In this document: positions 25,696 to 34,283 of the stretch, piece by piece | How positions within the stretch are numbered: the first letter of the stretch is position 1 | How the letters are laid out: each line of letters opens with the position of its first letter | DNA from: Streptomyces sp. GESEQ-4 | Lineage (GTDB): Bacteria > Actinomycetota > Actinomycetes > Streptomycetales > Streptomycetaceae | Length of the DNA: 64,000 nt | NCBI RefSeq assembly: GCF_017948455.1 | Contig: NZ_JAFFSU010000001.1 | Coordinates: 806,001 to 870,000 of the forward strand | Reading direction: 5' to 3' | Made by a program: the position numbers and the translations under genes | The notes under the pieces: model-generated | The model's database searches: none | What the model was told of the DNA's origin: nothing | The model's input: only the letters and a program-made list of their open reading frames with translations

Positions 25696-25718
25696 GCGAG
25701 GGTCCAGCTCCCTCGACC

Positions 25719-25752
25719 GTGGGCCCGCCCGTCACTGTGCGGGCGGGCCCAC
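25719..25752 (+). terminator. Strong hairpin (attenuator) between precursor and enzyme genes
   Basis: Perfect 13-base arms GTGGGCCCGCCCG (25719-25731) and CGGGCGGGCCCAC (25740-25752) around an 8-base loop, 24 bases after the peptide stop. A smaller CGAGGG/CCCTCG hairpin precedes it. There is no T-run. It probably stops or pauses most transcripts, or protects the precursor mRNA, giving excess peptide over enzymes. Confidence 0.75.
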
Positions 25753-25785
25753 GCCGTACCAGGCCCTTCCCACAGGAGGATCGAC

Positions 25786-26622
25786 GTGTCCCGCAGCCAG
25801 CTCGCCCCCGGTGTCGAGGTCGTCGCCGTACCCGGGCGGGGTCTCGCCGTCCGTACGGCCGAGGGGGAGTTCCTCAGCGTCAGGACGAGCGACGCGGACG
25901 AGCACGCCCTGCTCTCCCGCCTCTCCGGTACGATGACCGAAGGCGGGCCGGACGACGAACTCGACCGCATCGTCCGGGCCTTCGAGGGCGCCGGGTACCT
26001 GGCGGACGGACCACGCAGCCCGCGATGGCCCGCCGACCGCCGGGACATCCGGCTGCTGGGCGACCCGGTCCTGACCGAGCAACTGGCCGCACTCCTGCGC
26101 GCACTGGGCGCCGAGCCGACGCGACCAGCGCCCGACGCCACGGCTGACGATCTGCCCGCCGACGAACCCGCCGCCGTCGTGTGGTGCCTCGACGGGCCCG
26201 TGCCCGACGGGCTGTGGGACGCCGCCGACCGGCTGCCCGAGCGCGGCGTCGCCTGGCTGCGCTGCCACCGCGAGGGCTGGCAGGCGTACGTCGAGCCCCT
26301 CGCCGCCACTCCCGGCGACGTCACCTCGGCACACGTCCGGGCCCGCCGGCTCGCCGCCACCCCCGCGCACCGCGAGCTGGCCGCCTACTGGAGCGGGCCC
26401 CGCACGTCCGGCGCGCCCGTCCACCTCACCGCCCCCGCCGCGGGGCTGCTGGCCGCCCTGCTCGCCGACGACCTGAGCCGGTGGGCCACCGGCGCACCCG
26501 ACACCGGCGACCTGCCCGCGCGGCGGCGGCTCCGGTGCGTCGACCTGCGCACGCTGACCGTCACCGAGCACCCCGTGCTGCCCGTGCCCGACGTCGCCCG
26601 GATACCTAAGAAGGCCGGATGA
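25786..26622 (+). CDS. TOMM leader-peptide-binding protein (RRE plus reduced E1/ThiF-like domain)
   Basis: 278 residues. Residues 1-70 resemble a PqqD-like RiPP recognition element: PGVEVVAVPGRGLAVRTAEG, FLSVRTSDADEHALLSRLSG and a helix ending AFEGAGYLAD. A Rossmann-like segment follows (RDIRLLGDPVLTEQLAALLRA), then REGWQAYVEPL, as in the E1-like C protein that presents the leader to a YcaO. The paired CxxC zinc motifs common in such proteins are absent, so it is a reduced form. AGGAGG precedes GTG 25786, and its stop overlaps the next start. Inferred role: bind the precursor leader and activate the YcaO. Confidence 0.72.
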   Translation: MSRSQLAPGVEVVAVPGRGLAVRTAEGEFLSVRTSDADEHALLSRLSGTMTEGGPDDELDRIVRAFEGAGYLADGPRSPRWPADRRDIRLLGDPVLTEQLAALLRALGAEPTRPAPDATADDLPADEPAAVVWCLDGPVPDGLWDAADRLPERGVAWLRCHREGWQAYVEPLAATPGDVTSAHVRARRLAATPAHRELAAYWSGPRTSGAPVHLTAPAAGLLAALLADDLSRWATGAPDTGDLPARRRLRCVDLRTLTVTEHPVLPVPDVARIPKKAG

Positions 26623-28100
26623 CGCCGTTCACCGTGGCCGTCGCAGGGCTCGCCACCGACGTCCGTCTCCCGGACGGCGACGGTCCCTTCCCGGCCGTCC
26701 TCATCCGCACGCCCTACGACCGCGGACGGCACCGGGCCGAGCTGCGCGGCTGGGCCCACCGCGGGTTCGCCGCGCTGGTCCAGGACGTACGGGGCCGGCA
26801 CGCGTCGCCGGGGGAGTGGCACCCGTACGCGAACGAGGCCGCCGACGGAGCGGCGACCGTCCGCTGGATTCGCGGGCAGTCATGGAGCGACGGGCGGTTG
26901 GTCGCCGTCGGCGCCTCCTACGCCGCCCACTGCGCCCTCGCCCTCGCGCTCGACGCGCCCACGGAGGCCCGGCCCGACGCCGTCATCGCCGCCGTGCCCG
27001 CGCTGGGCCACGCCGAGACGGCTCGCGAACCCTCTGGCGTGGAACGGCTGCTGGCCCGCGCCGGGTGGTGGGCGGCGCACGGCGACCGGCCGGACTCCGA
27101 CGAGAGCGCCCTGGGCAAGGCCCTCGCCGCGGACCCCGGTCTGCTCACCCATCTGCCGCTGACCGGCCTCCCCGAGCGGCTCGCCCGGAGCCTGCCCTCC
27201 TGGCCAGGCCTGTGGCGGCAACGCGAGCGCGGCCGGCTCGTCTCGGCGGCCGAGCACGCCGGGATGCCTCTGCTCGCGGTGGGCGGCCACCACGACCACT
27301 TCACCGACGACACCGTCGCGCTGTGGCGCCGCTGGGGCGGTCCGTCGGCGCGGCTGCTGCTGGGCCCCTGGGGACACGGCCTCGTCGCCGAGCCCGGCCC
27401 CGACGCCGAGCCCGCGCACCGGCTGAGTCTCGGCGAGCTCTACGTACGCTGGGCCCGCCGTGCCCTCGCCGGGGACCTCGGCCCCGGGCACCGTGGAGCG
27501 GTGGGCCTGGGCGGCAGCCCCCTGTGGATGCCCGCCGACACCGAAGGAGAGCCGCGTACGCAGAATGTACGGCTGCTGCACGGCTCCTCCTTCACGGCCG
27601 ATCCGGAACGCCCCGTGTCCTCCGAGGACCTGGCCGTCCCCACGGACGGTCACCCCGACCGCTGTCTGCTGGCCACCCCGCCACTGCCGCGTCCGCTGGA
27701 CGTGGTCGGCCCCGTAGAGGTGCGGCTGCGGGCCACCGCACACACTCCGTCCGCCGACTGGGCCGTCCGGCTCGTCGCCATCACGCCGGCCGGAGTGGCC
27801 CAGCGGCTCGCCGTCGGCGTCGTCCGACGCGACGAACCACCAGGTAGGGACGCCGAGTTCACCGTAGGACTCGGCCGGATCGCGCGGCGACTGGCCGCGG
27901 GCACCCGGCTCCGCCTGGAGATCGCCGGCCACCACTTCCCGGCCCACGCCCGCAACCCCCACACCGGCGACGACCCGGTCACGGCCACCCGGCTGCTGCC
28001 CTCCCGGCGTGAGGTCGACGCCGCGAGTGTGACGCTCCGGCTGCCCGTGCTCCGGTCCCGTCCCACCCCCACCGATCCCGCACAGGAGATCCTGCGATGA
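26619..28100 (+). CDS. CocE/NonD (peptidase S15-like) alpha/beta hydrolase
   Basis: 493 residues. The N-terminal alpha/beta domain has PFPAVLIRTPYDRGRH, VQDVRGRHASPGEWHPY and the nucleophile elbow VGASYAAH. The acid and His are likely in GGHHDHFTDD and LLGPWGHG. The C-terminal half is the jelly-roll of X-Pro dipeptidyl-peptidase and cocaine-esterase relatives. It is shorter than many family members. It is coupled by ATGA overlaps to both the leader-binding protein and the YcaO. In this setting it may trim the modified peptide (leader or tail); ester or amide hydrolysis of another substrate is also possible. Confidence 0.85.
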   Translation: MTPFTVAVAGLATDVRLPDGDGPFPAVLIRTPYDRGRHRAELRGWAHRGFAALVQDVRGRHASPGEWHPYANEAADGAATVRWIRGQSWSDGRLVAVGASYAAHCALALALDAPTEARPDAVIAAVPALGHAETAREPSGVERLLARAGWWAAHGDRPDSDESALGKALAADPGLLTHLPLTGLPERLARSLPSWPGLWRQRERGRLVSAAEHAGMPLLAVGGHHDHFTDDTVALWRRWGGPSARLLLGPWGHGLVAEPGPDAEPAHRLSLGELYVRWARRALAGDLGPGHRGAVGLGGSPLWMPADTEGEPRTQNVRLLHGSSFTADPERPVSSEDLAVPTDGHPDRCLLATPPLPRPLDVVGPVEVRLRATAHTPSADWAVRLVAITPAGVAQRLAVGVVRRDEPPGRDAEFTVGLGRIARRLAAGTRLRLEIAGHHFPAHARNPHTGDDPVTATRLLPSRREVDAASVTLRLPVLRSRPTPTDPAQEILR

Positions 28101-29476
28101 CGGCGCTGCCGCTGGAAACCCTCGTCGACCCCGTCTGCGGCATCGTCCGCGCGGTCAAGCCCGTGGAGCACCCCGAGGGCGCACCGCCCCGCTACACCGC
28201 GCTCACCGCGGAGATCGCCGACGCCCGGCGGCTCGGTCTGTGGCCCGCCGACCGGGTGTCGCTCGGCACCACCTTCGGTGACCCCGAGGGTGCCCGAACA
28301 GCCGCCATAGCGGAGGGGATCGAGCGGTACTGCGGCAACCGCGTGCCGCCGCCCGGCCGCCCCGACGCCCCCCTGCGCGCCACGGCCACCGACCTGGCCG
28401 AGAAGGGCCTGCGGCTGTACGGTCCGGGCGAGCTGCCGGCGTACGCCGACTGGCAGTACGCCCGGGAGAAGTTCCCCTATCGCCCCCTCACCGCCGACAC
28501 GCCGTCCCTGTGGACGCGCGGCACGGAACGGCTGCCTGGCGGCGGCACCGCCGAGGTCTGGGCGCCCGTCGCGCTCACCCACCTCAACTGGCGCCAGGGC
28601 GACCTGCGTTCGCTGCCGCGCACCCACCACCTCAACTACGCCGGGATCGCCACCGGGCAGGGTCTCGACGACGCCGTGGAACGCGGCCTGCTGGAGATCG
28701 TCGAACGCGACGCCCTCGAACTGTGGTGGCACCTGGACGGCCCGACCCGCGGCATCGACCCGGCGAGCGTGCCCGGCCTCGCCGACGACCTCGCCGGATC
28801 CGCGTTCGACGTCCATCTCGTCGAGATGCCCTCGGAGTTCGCCCCGTGCATGGCCGCGCTCGTCCACGACCGCCGGCTCGGCCTGTACGCCGCCGGGTTC
28901 GCCTGCAAGTACGACCCAGCCGAGGCCGCCCGCAAGGCCGTGCTCGAAGCCGTCCACACCTGGGTCTTCACCCAGGGGCTCACCGGCCCCGACGGCTGGG
29001 TGTTCCGGGCCGTCGAGGCAGGGCTGCTCGCCCGCGGACTGTATCTGGACCACCGCGAGGACGGCCGCTATCTCGACGTCTGTGGCGAACAGTTCGAGCA
29101 TGTACGGGACTTGGGCGCGCACGTCCAAGTGTGGCTGGACGAGCGGATGGCGTCCGAGGCCCGGCGGTTCACGGACCCCGCGCACGGGACTGTCTCCATC
29201 GACGCGGTCGAGCCCGGCAGCCGGGACCGGCTGGAACGTGCCCTCCACGAGGGCGGCCACCGCGTCATGACGTTCGACCTCACCACCGAGGACGTGGCCG
29301 AAACGGCGCTGCGCGTGGCCCGGGTCCTCGTCTCCGGCCTGATCCCCAACGCCCCTGCGGCTTTTGGGTACTTCGGCTCCCCGCGCCTCGGCGACGCCGC
29401 CGTCGCCCGTGGCTGGCGTACGACCGCGCCGAGCGCACCGGAGGACTTCACGCTGGCTCCTCCGCCGCACATGTGA
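28097..29476 (+). CDS. YcaO-domain azoline cyclodehydratase (TOMM D protein)
   Basis: 459 residues. ATP-binding motifs of YcaO are visible: GARTAAIAEGIERYCG (residues about 70-81) and GLDDAVERGLLEIVERDALE (about 190-208), followed by EAARKAVLEAVHTWVFTQG. The C-terminus ends in APPPHM, close to the Pro-rich tail typical of azoline-forming YcaO enzymes. These enzymes use ATP to cyclise Ser, Thr or Cys onto the preceding carbonyl. There is no fused E1 domain, fitting a separate partner at 25786. The precursor contains no Cys, so oxazolines from Ser are expected. Confidence 0.9.
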   Translation: MTALPLETLVDPVCGIVRAVKPVEHPEGAPPRYTALTAEIADARRLGLWPADRVSLGTTFGDPEGARTAAIAEGIERYCGNRVPPPGRPDAPLRATATDLAEKGLRLYGPGELPAYADWQYAREKFPYRPLTADTPSLWTRGTERLPGGGTAEVWAPVALTHLNWRQGDLRSLPRTHHLNYAGIATGQGLDDAVERGLLEIVERDALELWWHLDGPTRGIDPASVPGLADDLAGSAFDVHLVEMPSEFAPCMAALVHDRRLGLYAAGFACKYDPAEAARKAVLEAVHTWVFTQGLTGPDGWVFRAVEAGLLARGLYLDHREDGRYLDVCGEQFEHVRDLGAHVQVWLDERMASEARRFTDPAHGTVSIDAVEPGSRDRLERALHEGGHRVMTFDLTTEDVAETALRVARVLVSGLIPNAPAAFGYFGSPRLGDAAVARGWRTTAPSAPEDFTLAPPPHM

Positions 29477-29487
29477 GGGACCTCCCT

Positions 29488-30621
29488 GTGGACCTCACTC
29501 ATGAGCCCGTGGATCTCGTCACCGCCCTCGCCCGCGCCCGTTCCCCCGAGCGGCCCGGACCGGACACGCCCGCCGGGCCCGCCGTACGCCCGTGGCCGGG
29601 ACCCTCGCGTCCCCTGCCGGAGGCAGGCCCGGGGGAGCTGGACCTGGACCGGTTGCTCCGCCTCTCCCTGGCGGCCTCGGACGGCTCCGGGCGGCTGCGG
29701 CCCGCACCCTCGGCGGGCGCGCTGCACCCGGTGGACGCGGAACTCGTCGTAGGCACCGGCTGTCCGCTGCCGCCCGGGCGCTACGGCTACGACCCGCTGC
29801 GCCACCGCGTGCACCGACTCGGCAGGGAACCCGACGGCACCCTGCCCGGAGTGACGGTCGAACTGTCCGTCACCCCGCAGCGCACGGTCTCGCACTACGG
29901 CCACCGCGCCTGGCCGCTGATCCTGCTGGACACCGGGCACGTTGCCGCGGCGCTGTGGCTCGCAGATCACGCCTTGGGCATGGCAGAGCCGGTACTCCGT
30001 TTGGACGGGCTGCCCGAACATCCCCTGGCCGCACTGCACTTCGCCCCGCCTGAGAAGAGGGGCCACGTTTCTCAGTCCCAGGAGGTGGGCCCACCCATGG
30101 ACATGCCCGCTCCCCGCGAACTGCTGGCCCGCCGCAGCGCCCAGCCACCGCTCACCGGCGCCCCGCCCCCGGACGTTCTGCGTGCGGTGCTCGCAACAGC
30201 CCTCCAGGCGAGCGCCGGTGAGCTCGCCTGGTGTGCGGCCGTCGGCGAACCGCGGCCCGAACTGGTCGAGTTGGCGCCCGACGGCACACTGCGGCGGCTC
30301 GCGGCGGGGGAGGCCCGGCCGACGCTCGCCGTATGGGCCGCCGGCCAGGCATGGATCGCGGACGCGGGCGCCGTACTGCTCGCGTACCGGTGCCCGGCAG
30401 ACGCCGACGCTCCACGGATCCGCCGAGCGCACCTACGGGCCGGTTTCGCCGTTCACCTCGCCCATATGGCCGCCGTACGGCACGGGTCGGCCGCCCGCCC
30501 CGTCGGCTCCTGGCAGCAGGCGGACCTGGGCGCCGCGCTCGGCGCCCCACCGGGCCGGGACTGGATCGTCCACGGCCTGGCCCTCGGCACCACCCACTCC
30601 GACCAGGAGAAGACCTCGTGA
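29488..30621 (+). CDS. SagB-type flavin dehydrogenase (nitroreductase family)
   Basis: 377 residues from GTG 29488, with GAGGGA 7 bases upstream. The nitroreductase/ThcOx fold is shown by LRLSLAASDGSGRLRPAPSAGALHPVDAEL (FMN-binding PSAGALHP, residues about 75-83), PLPPGRYGYDP and a second similar half from about residue 210 with GAVLLAYRCPADAD. FMN-dependent SagB enzymes oxidise azolines to azoles. Sequence similarity is lower in the second half, where the usual GGFxG-like loop is not evident. It directly follows the YcaO, completing the cyclodehydratase/dehydrogenase set. Confidence 0.82.
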   Translation: MDLTHEPVDLVTALARARSPERPGPDTPAGPAVRPWPGPSRPLPEAGPGELDLDRLLRLSLAASDGSGRLRPAPSAGALHPVDAELVVGTGCPLPPGRYGYDPLRHRVHRLGREPDGTLPGVTVELSVTPQRTVSHYGHRAWPLILLDTGHVAAALWLADHALGMAEPVLRLDGLPEHPLAALHFAPPEKRGHVSQSQEVGPPMDMPAPRELLARRSAQPPLTGAPPPDVLRAVLATALQASAGELAWCAAVGEPRPELVELAPDGTLRRLAAGEARPTLAVWAAGQAWIADAGAVLLAYRCPADADAPRIRRAHLRAGFAVHLAHMAAVRHGSAARPVGSWQQADLGAALGAPPGRDWIVHGLALGTTHSDQEKTS

Positions 30622-32357
30622 TCGTCCACCCCGAGCTGCTCCGCGCCGCACGGCACGCACGGCGCCCCCTGCTCGCGGCCACCCTCCTCCAGGCGGCCGT
30701 CACCCTCACCCACCTTGCGCAGGCCGTACTCCTGGCGTTCGCCCTCGCCGACCTGGCCCGCGGGGACACGGACCGGCTCCCGCTGCTCCTCGGCGCGGTG
30801 CTCGGCGTCGTCGCCGCCCGCGCCGGACTCGGCAACTGGCAACGGCGCACCGCCACCCGCGCCGGGGCCAGGGTCAGGGCGGCTCTGCGGGACGAACTCC
30901 TCGCCCACCTCGGACGACTGGGGCCCGCCCACCTGACCACCGCACGCGCCGGGGCCGTCCGCACCACCCTCGTCGACGGGGTGGAGGGCGTCGACGCCTA
31001 CGTCTCCCGCTACCTGCCCCAGCTCCTGATCACCCTCACCGTGCCGCCCCTGCTGCTGGCGGCCTTGGCAATCATCGAACCGGCCGCCCTCCTCGCCCTC
31101 GTCCCCGCACTGCTGCTCGCCCTCGTCGGGCCGCGCGCCTGGGACCGGCTGCTGGCCCGTCGCGGCAAGGAACACTGGGACACCTACGAGGAACTGGGCG
31201 CCGACTACCTCGAGGCCCTGCAGGGCATGCCCGCCCTGCGGGCCGCCGGCGCCGTCGGGCGCACCCGGGAACGGCTGGAGAAGCGGTCGGCGGCGCTGCA
31301 CCGGGCGACCGTCGCCAAGTTGCGCGTGTCCCTCGTCGACACCGGCATCACCGATCTGGCCATCCAGGGCGGCACCGTGGCCGCCGCGCTCCTCGCCTGC
31401 TGGTCGGCCGTCACCGGATCCACCATGGCGACCGGCACCTACCTGGTGCTGCTCCTCGCCTCCGAGTGCTTCGGGCCGGTCCGCGACCTGGCCCGCGAAT
31501 GGCACGCCGGATACCTGGGTGTGTCGGCCGCGGACGGACTCGCGGCTCTGCGCACCGCCGAACCCGCCGTCCCCGACACGGGCACGGCTCCGGCGCACTG
31601 GCCGGGCCCGCCCGAACTGCGCTTCGAGGACGTCGAGTTCACCTACGACGGCGCCGAGACGCCCGCGCTCAGCCACGTCACCTTCACCGCCGAAGCGGGA
31701 CGTACGACCGCGATCGTCGGCCCGTCCGGAGCCGGCAAGTCCACACTCCTCGCCCTGCTCCTGCGCCACCACGACCCGCAAAGCGGCCGGATCACCCTCG
31801 ACGGCCGCGACGTGACCACGTACGCACTCGACTCGCTGCGGCGGGGCATCGCCGTCGTCTCCCAGGAGACGTACCTCTTCCACGCCACCATCGCCGACAA
31901 CCTGCGCCTGGCCCGGCCGGACGCCACGGACGACGCGCTGATGCGCGCGGCACGCACCGCCGGCATCCACGACGAGATCGCCGCCCTCCCCGACGGCTAC
32001 GCCACCGTCCTCGGCGAACGGGGTGCCACCCTGTCCGGCGGCCAGCGGCAGCGGCTCGCCCTCGCCCGAGCCCTGCTGGCCGACGCCCCGGTGCTCGTCC
32101 TCGACGAGGCCACCAGCGCGGTCGACGAACGCCGTGAGGCGGACATCATCCGTGAACTGCTGGACGCCGCGGGCGGCCGGACCGTCCTGGTGGTCGCCCA
32201 CCGGCTCGCCGCCGTCCGGCACGCCGACCGCATCGTCGTCCTCGACGGCGGACGCGTGGACGCCGTCGGCGAGCACACCACCCTCGTCGAAGCCGGGGGC
32301 GTCTACGCGGAGCTCGTCAAGGCGGGCCACGCTCACCAGGGAGGGCTCGCCGCATGA
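30618..32357 (+). CDS. ABC half-transporter, exporter fold (first of pair)
   Basis: 579 residues: six helices (residues about 15-300), then an ATPase domain with GPSGAGKST, LSGGQRQRLALARALLADAP and VLVLDEATSAVD. GTG 30618 overlaps the SagB stop. The membrane part, with RRGKEHWDTYEELGADYLEALQGM, resembles CydD and YbtP/IrtA-like half-transporters. Such heterodimers export peptides, or, despite the exporter fold, import metallophores (YbtPQ, IrtAB). In this operon it could secrete the modified peptide or release metal after uptake. Confidence 0.85.
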   Translation: MIVHPELLRAARHARRPLLAATLLQAAVTLTHLAQAVLLAFALADLARGDTDRLPLLLGAVLGVVAARAGLGNWQRRTATRAGARVRAALRDELLAHLGRLGPAHLTTARAGAVRTTLVDGVEGVDAYVSRYLPQLLITLTVPPLLLAALAIIEPAALLALVPALLLALVGPRAWDRLLARRGKEHWDTYEELGADYLEALQGMPALRAAGAVGRTRERLEKRSAALHRATVAKLRVSLVDTGITDLAIQGGTVAAALLACWSAVTGSTMATGTYLVLLLASECFGPVRDLAREWHAGYLGVSAADGLAALRTAEPAVPDTGTAPAHWPGPPELRFEDVEFTYDGAETPALSHVTFTAEAGRTTAIVGPSGAGKSTLLALLLRHHDPQSGRITLDGRDVTTYALDSLRRGIAVVSQETYLFHATIADNLRLARPDATDDALMRAARTAGIHDEIAALPDGYATVLGERGATLSGGQRQRLALARALLADAPVLVLDEATSAVDERREADIIRELLDAAGGRTVLVVAHRLAAVRHADRIVVLDGGRVDAVGEHTTLVEAGGVYAELVKAGHAHQGGLAA

Positions 32358-34096
32358 GCAGCAGCATCCGAACCGATCTGCCCGCGCGCGGCTCACTGCG
32401 CGCCCTGCTCCCCGCCCTCGCCGGGCACCGGATCATGATGGCCCGCACCTGCGGTGCCGCACTCATCGAACAAGGCTCACTCGTCACGTTGCTGACGCTG
32501 GCCGCGCACACCGTCGGAACCGCCGTCATCGAGGACCGCGCCCCCTCGGCCGGTACGGTCACCGCGCTCGTCGTCCTCGTCCTCGTACGCACCCTGATGA
32601 CCTGGCGCGAGATGGACCTCAGCCACGACCTGGCCTACCGGGTGCTGGCCGAACTGCGCGTGCGCGTCTTCGACGGGCTCGCCCGCAGCGCGCCCGCCCG
32701 CGTCGCCGGCCGGCGCAGCGGGGACCTGGCCGCCACCGCCATGGCCGACGTCGAGGCACTGGAGTTCTTCTACGCCCACACCACCGCTCAACTCCTCGCA
32801 TCCGGGGTGGTGTTCACCGGCGGGTCCGCTGTTCTGGCCACGGTGGAGCCGTGGTTGCTGGTGGCGGTGGTGCCGGTGGCCGCGCTGCTCGCCGTGGCGC
32901 CCTTCGCCGACGCAGGCGGACGCGCGGCGCGCGGGGCCCGCACCCGGGCGGCGGCCGCGAAGCTGTCGGCCGACACCGTGGAGACAGTCGACGGGTTGCG
33001 TGAGCTGCTCGCCTTCGGAGGGCTTGCCGAGCGGCGCGGCCGTCTCGCCGAACAGGGCCGGCAGGTGGGTGACGCCCAGCGGGCCGAAGCCACCTGGGAA
33101 GCCATGGCCGCCGCTGTCCGCGACCTTCTCATCGTCCTCGCGGTCCTCGGCGTGGTGGCTGCCGCGGCGCAGTCCGTGACCTCCGGGCGGCTGCACGGCG
33201 CATGGGCGCCGGCGGCGATGGCGCTGGCCCTGTCGGTGCTGGGCCCGGTCGCCGAATCGGCCAGGGCACTGAGCCAGGCAGTGGGACTGCGCGCCGCGGC
33301 CGCCCGGGTCGACGCGGCCCTGAAGGCCCCCGCTCTCGCCCCGCCGCCCGCCTCACCCCGCCCGCTCCCTTCCGGCCCGCTGGGCGTCCGGCTGCACCAG
33401 GTGAGCTTCGACTACGGAGGCAGGCCCGTGCTGGACGGAGTCGACCTGACGGTCCGCTCGGGACAGACCTTCGCACTGGTCGGCGCCTCGGGGGCCGGCA
33501 AGTCGACCTGCGCCCACCTGCTGGCCCGCTTCTGGGACCCGTCCGAGGGCACCGTCCACCTGGTGCCCGGCACCGGCGATCCCGTCGACGTACGTGACCT
33601 GGACGATGCCGAACTCCGCCGTGCCCTCGCCGTGGTGGGCCAGGACACCCCCCTCTTCCACGGCACCCTCGCCGACAACCTGCGGCTGGCCGCGCCCGAG
33701 GCGGACGACGACCTCCTCACCGAAACGGCCCGGCAGTGCGGCGTCGACCGGATCGCCCCCATGGACACACTCGTCGGCGAGCGCGGCTACACCCTCTCCG
33801 GCGGCCAGCGCGCCCGGATCGCTCTCGCACGCGCGTTGCTGGCCGAACCGAGCGTCCTCGTGCTCGACGAGACCACCGCCCACCTGGACAACGCGAGTGA
33901 CGCCCAACTCGCCACCGCTCTCAGCAAGGAAGGCCGCACCACGATCGTCATCGCCCACCGCCCCGCCACCATCCGCCGCGCCGACCGCATCGCCGTCCTC
34001 GAAGCCGGCCGCATCACCGAGGAAGGCACCTGGGACGAGCTCACCAGCCGCCCCGACAGCGCACTCAACCGCGTCCTGGCCGTCACTCCCCAGTGA
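32354..34096 (+). CDS. ABC half-transporter, exporter fold (second of pair)
   Basis: 580 residues: six helices, then an ATPase domain with GASGAGKST, LSGGQRARIALARALLAEPS and VLVLDETTAHLD. The signature and H-loop (IVIAHRPATIRRAD) are intact. Asp after the Walker B is followed by Glu, so this half should hydrolyse ATP. The ATG overlaps the preceding stop (ATGA). It is the last gene of the run that starts at the precursor, and likely forms a heterodimer with the preceding half-transporter. Confidence 0.86.
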   Translation: MSSSIRTDLPARGSLRALLPALAGHRIMMARTCGAALIEQGSLVTLLTLAAHTVGTAVIEDRAPSAGTVTALVVLVLVRTLMTWREMDLSHDLAYRVLAELRVRVFDGLARSAPARVAGRRSGDLAATAMADVEALEFFYAHTTAQLLASGVVFTGGSAVLATVEPWLLVAVVPVAALLAVAPFADAGGRAARGARTRAAAAKLSADTVETVDGLRELLAFGGLAERRGRLAEQGRQVGDAQRAEATWEAMAAAVRDLLIVLAVLGVVAAAAQSVTSGRLHGAWAPAAMALALSVLGPVAESARALSQAVGLRAAAARVDAALKAPALAPPPASPRPLPSGPLGVRLHQVSFDYGGRPVLDGVDLTVRSGQTFALVGASGAGKSTCAHLLARFWDPSEGTVHLVPGTGDPVDVRDLDDAELRRALAVVGQDTPLFHGTLADNLRLAAPEADDDLLTETARQCGVDRIAPMDTLVGERGYTLSGGQRARIALARALLAEPSVLVLDETTAHLDNASDAQLATALSKEGRTTIVIAHRPATIRRADRIAVLEAGRITEEGTWDELTSRPDSALNRVLAVTPQ

Positions 34097-34283
34097 CCAC
34101 CCATGCCTGCCGGAGGTGCCGGGAGCAGCGACGACGGTTGGTGCCGAGGGCGAGAGCGAACGGAAAGTGCGCCTGAGGCAGCCACCAATGGGCGGATGCG
34201 ACGTTCTTGAGGGTGGGTAGGCCTGGCCGGTGGTGCGGCCGGCAGATCATGACCAGACTGATGGCGGACGCGAGGAGAAGCCC

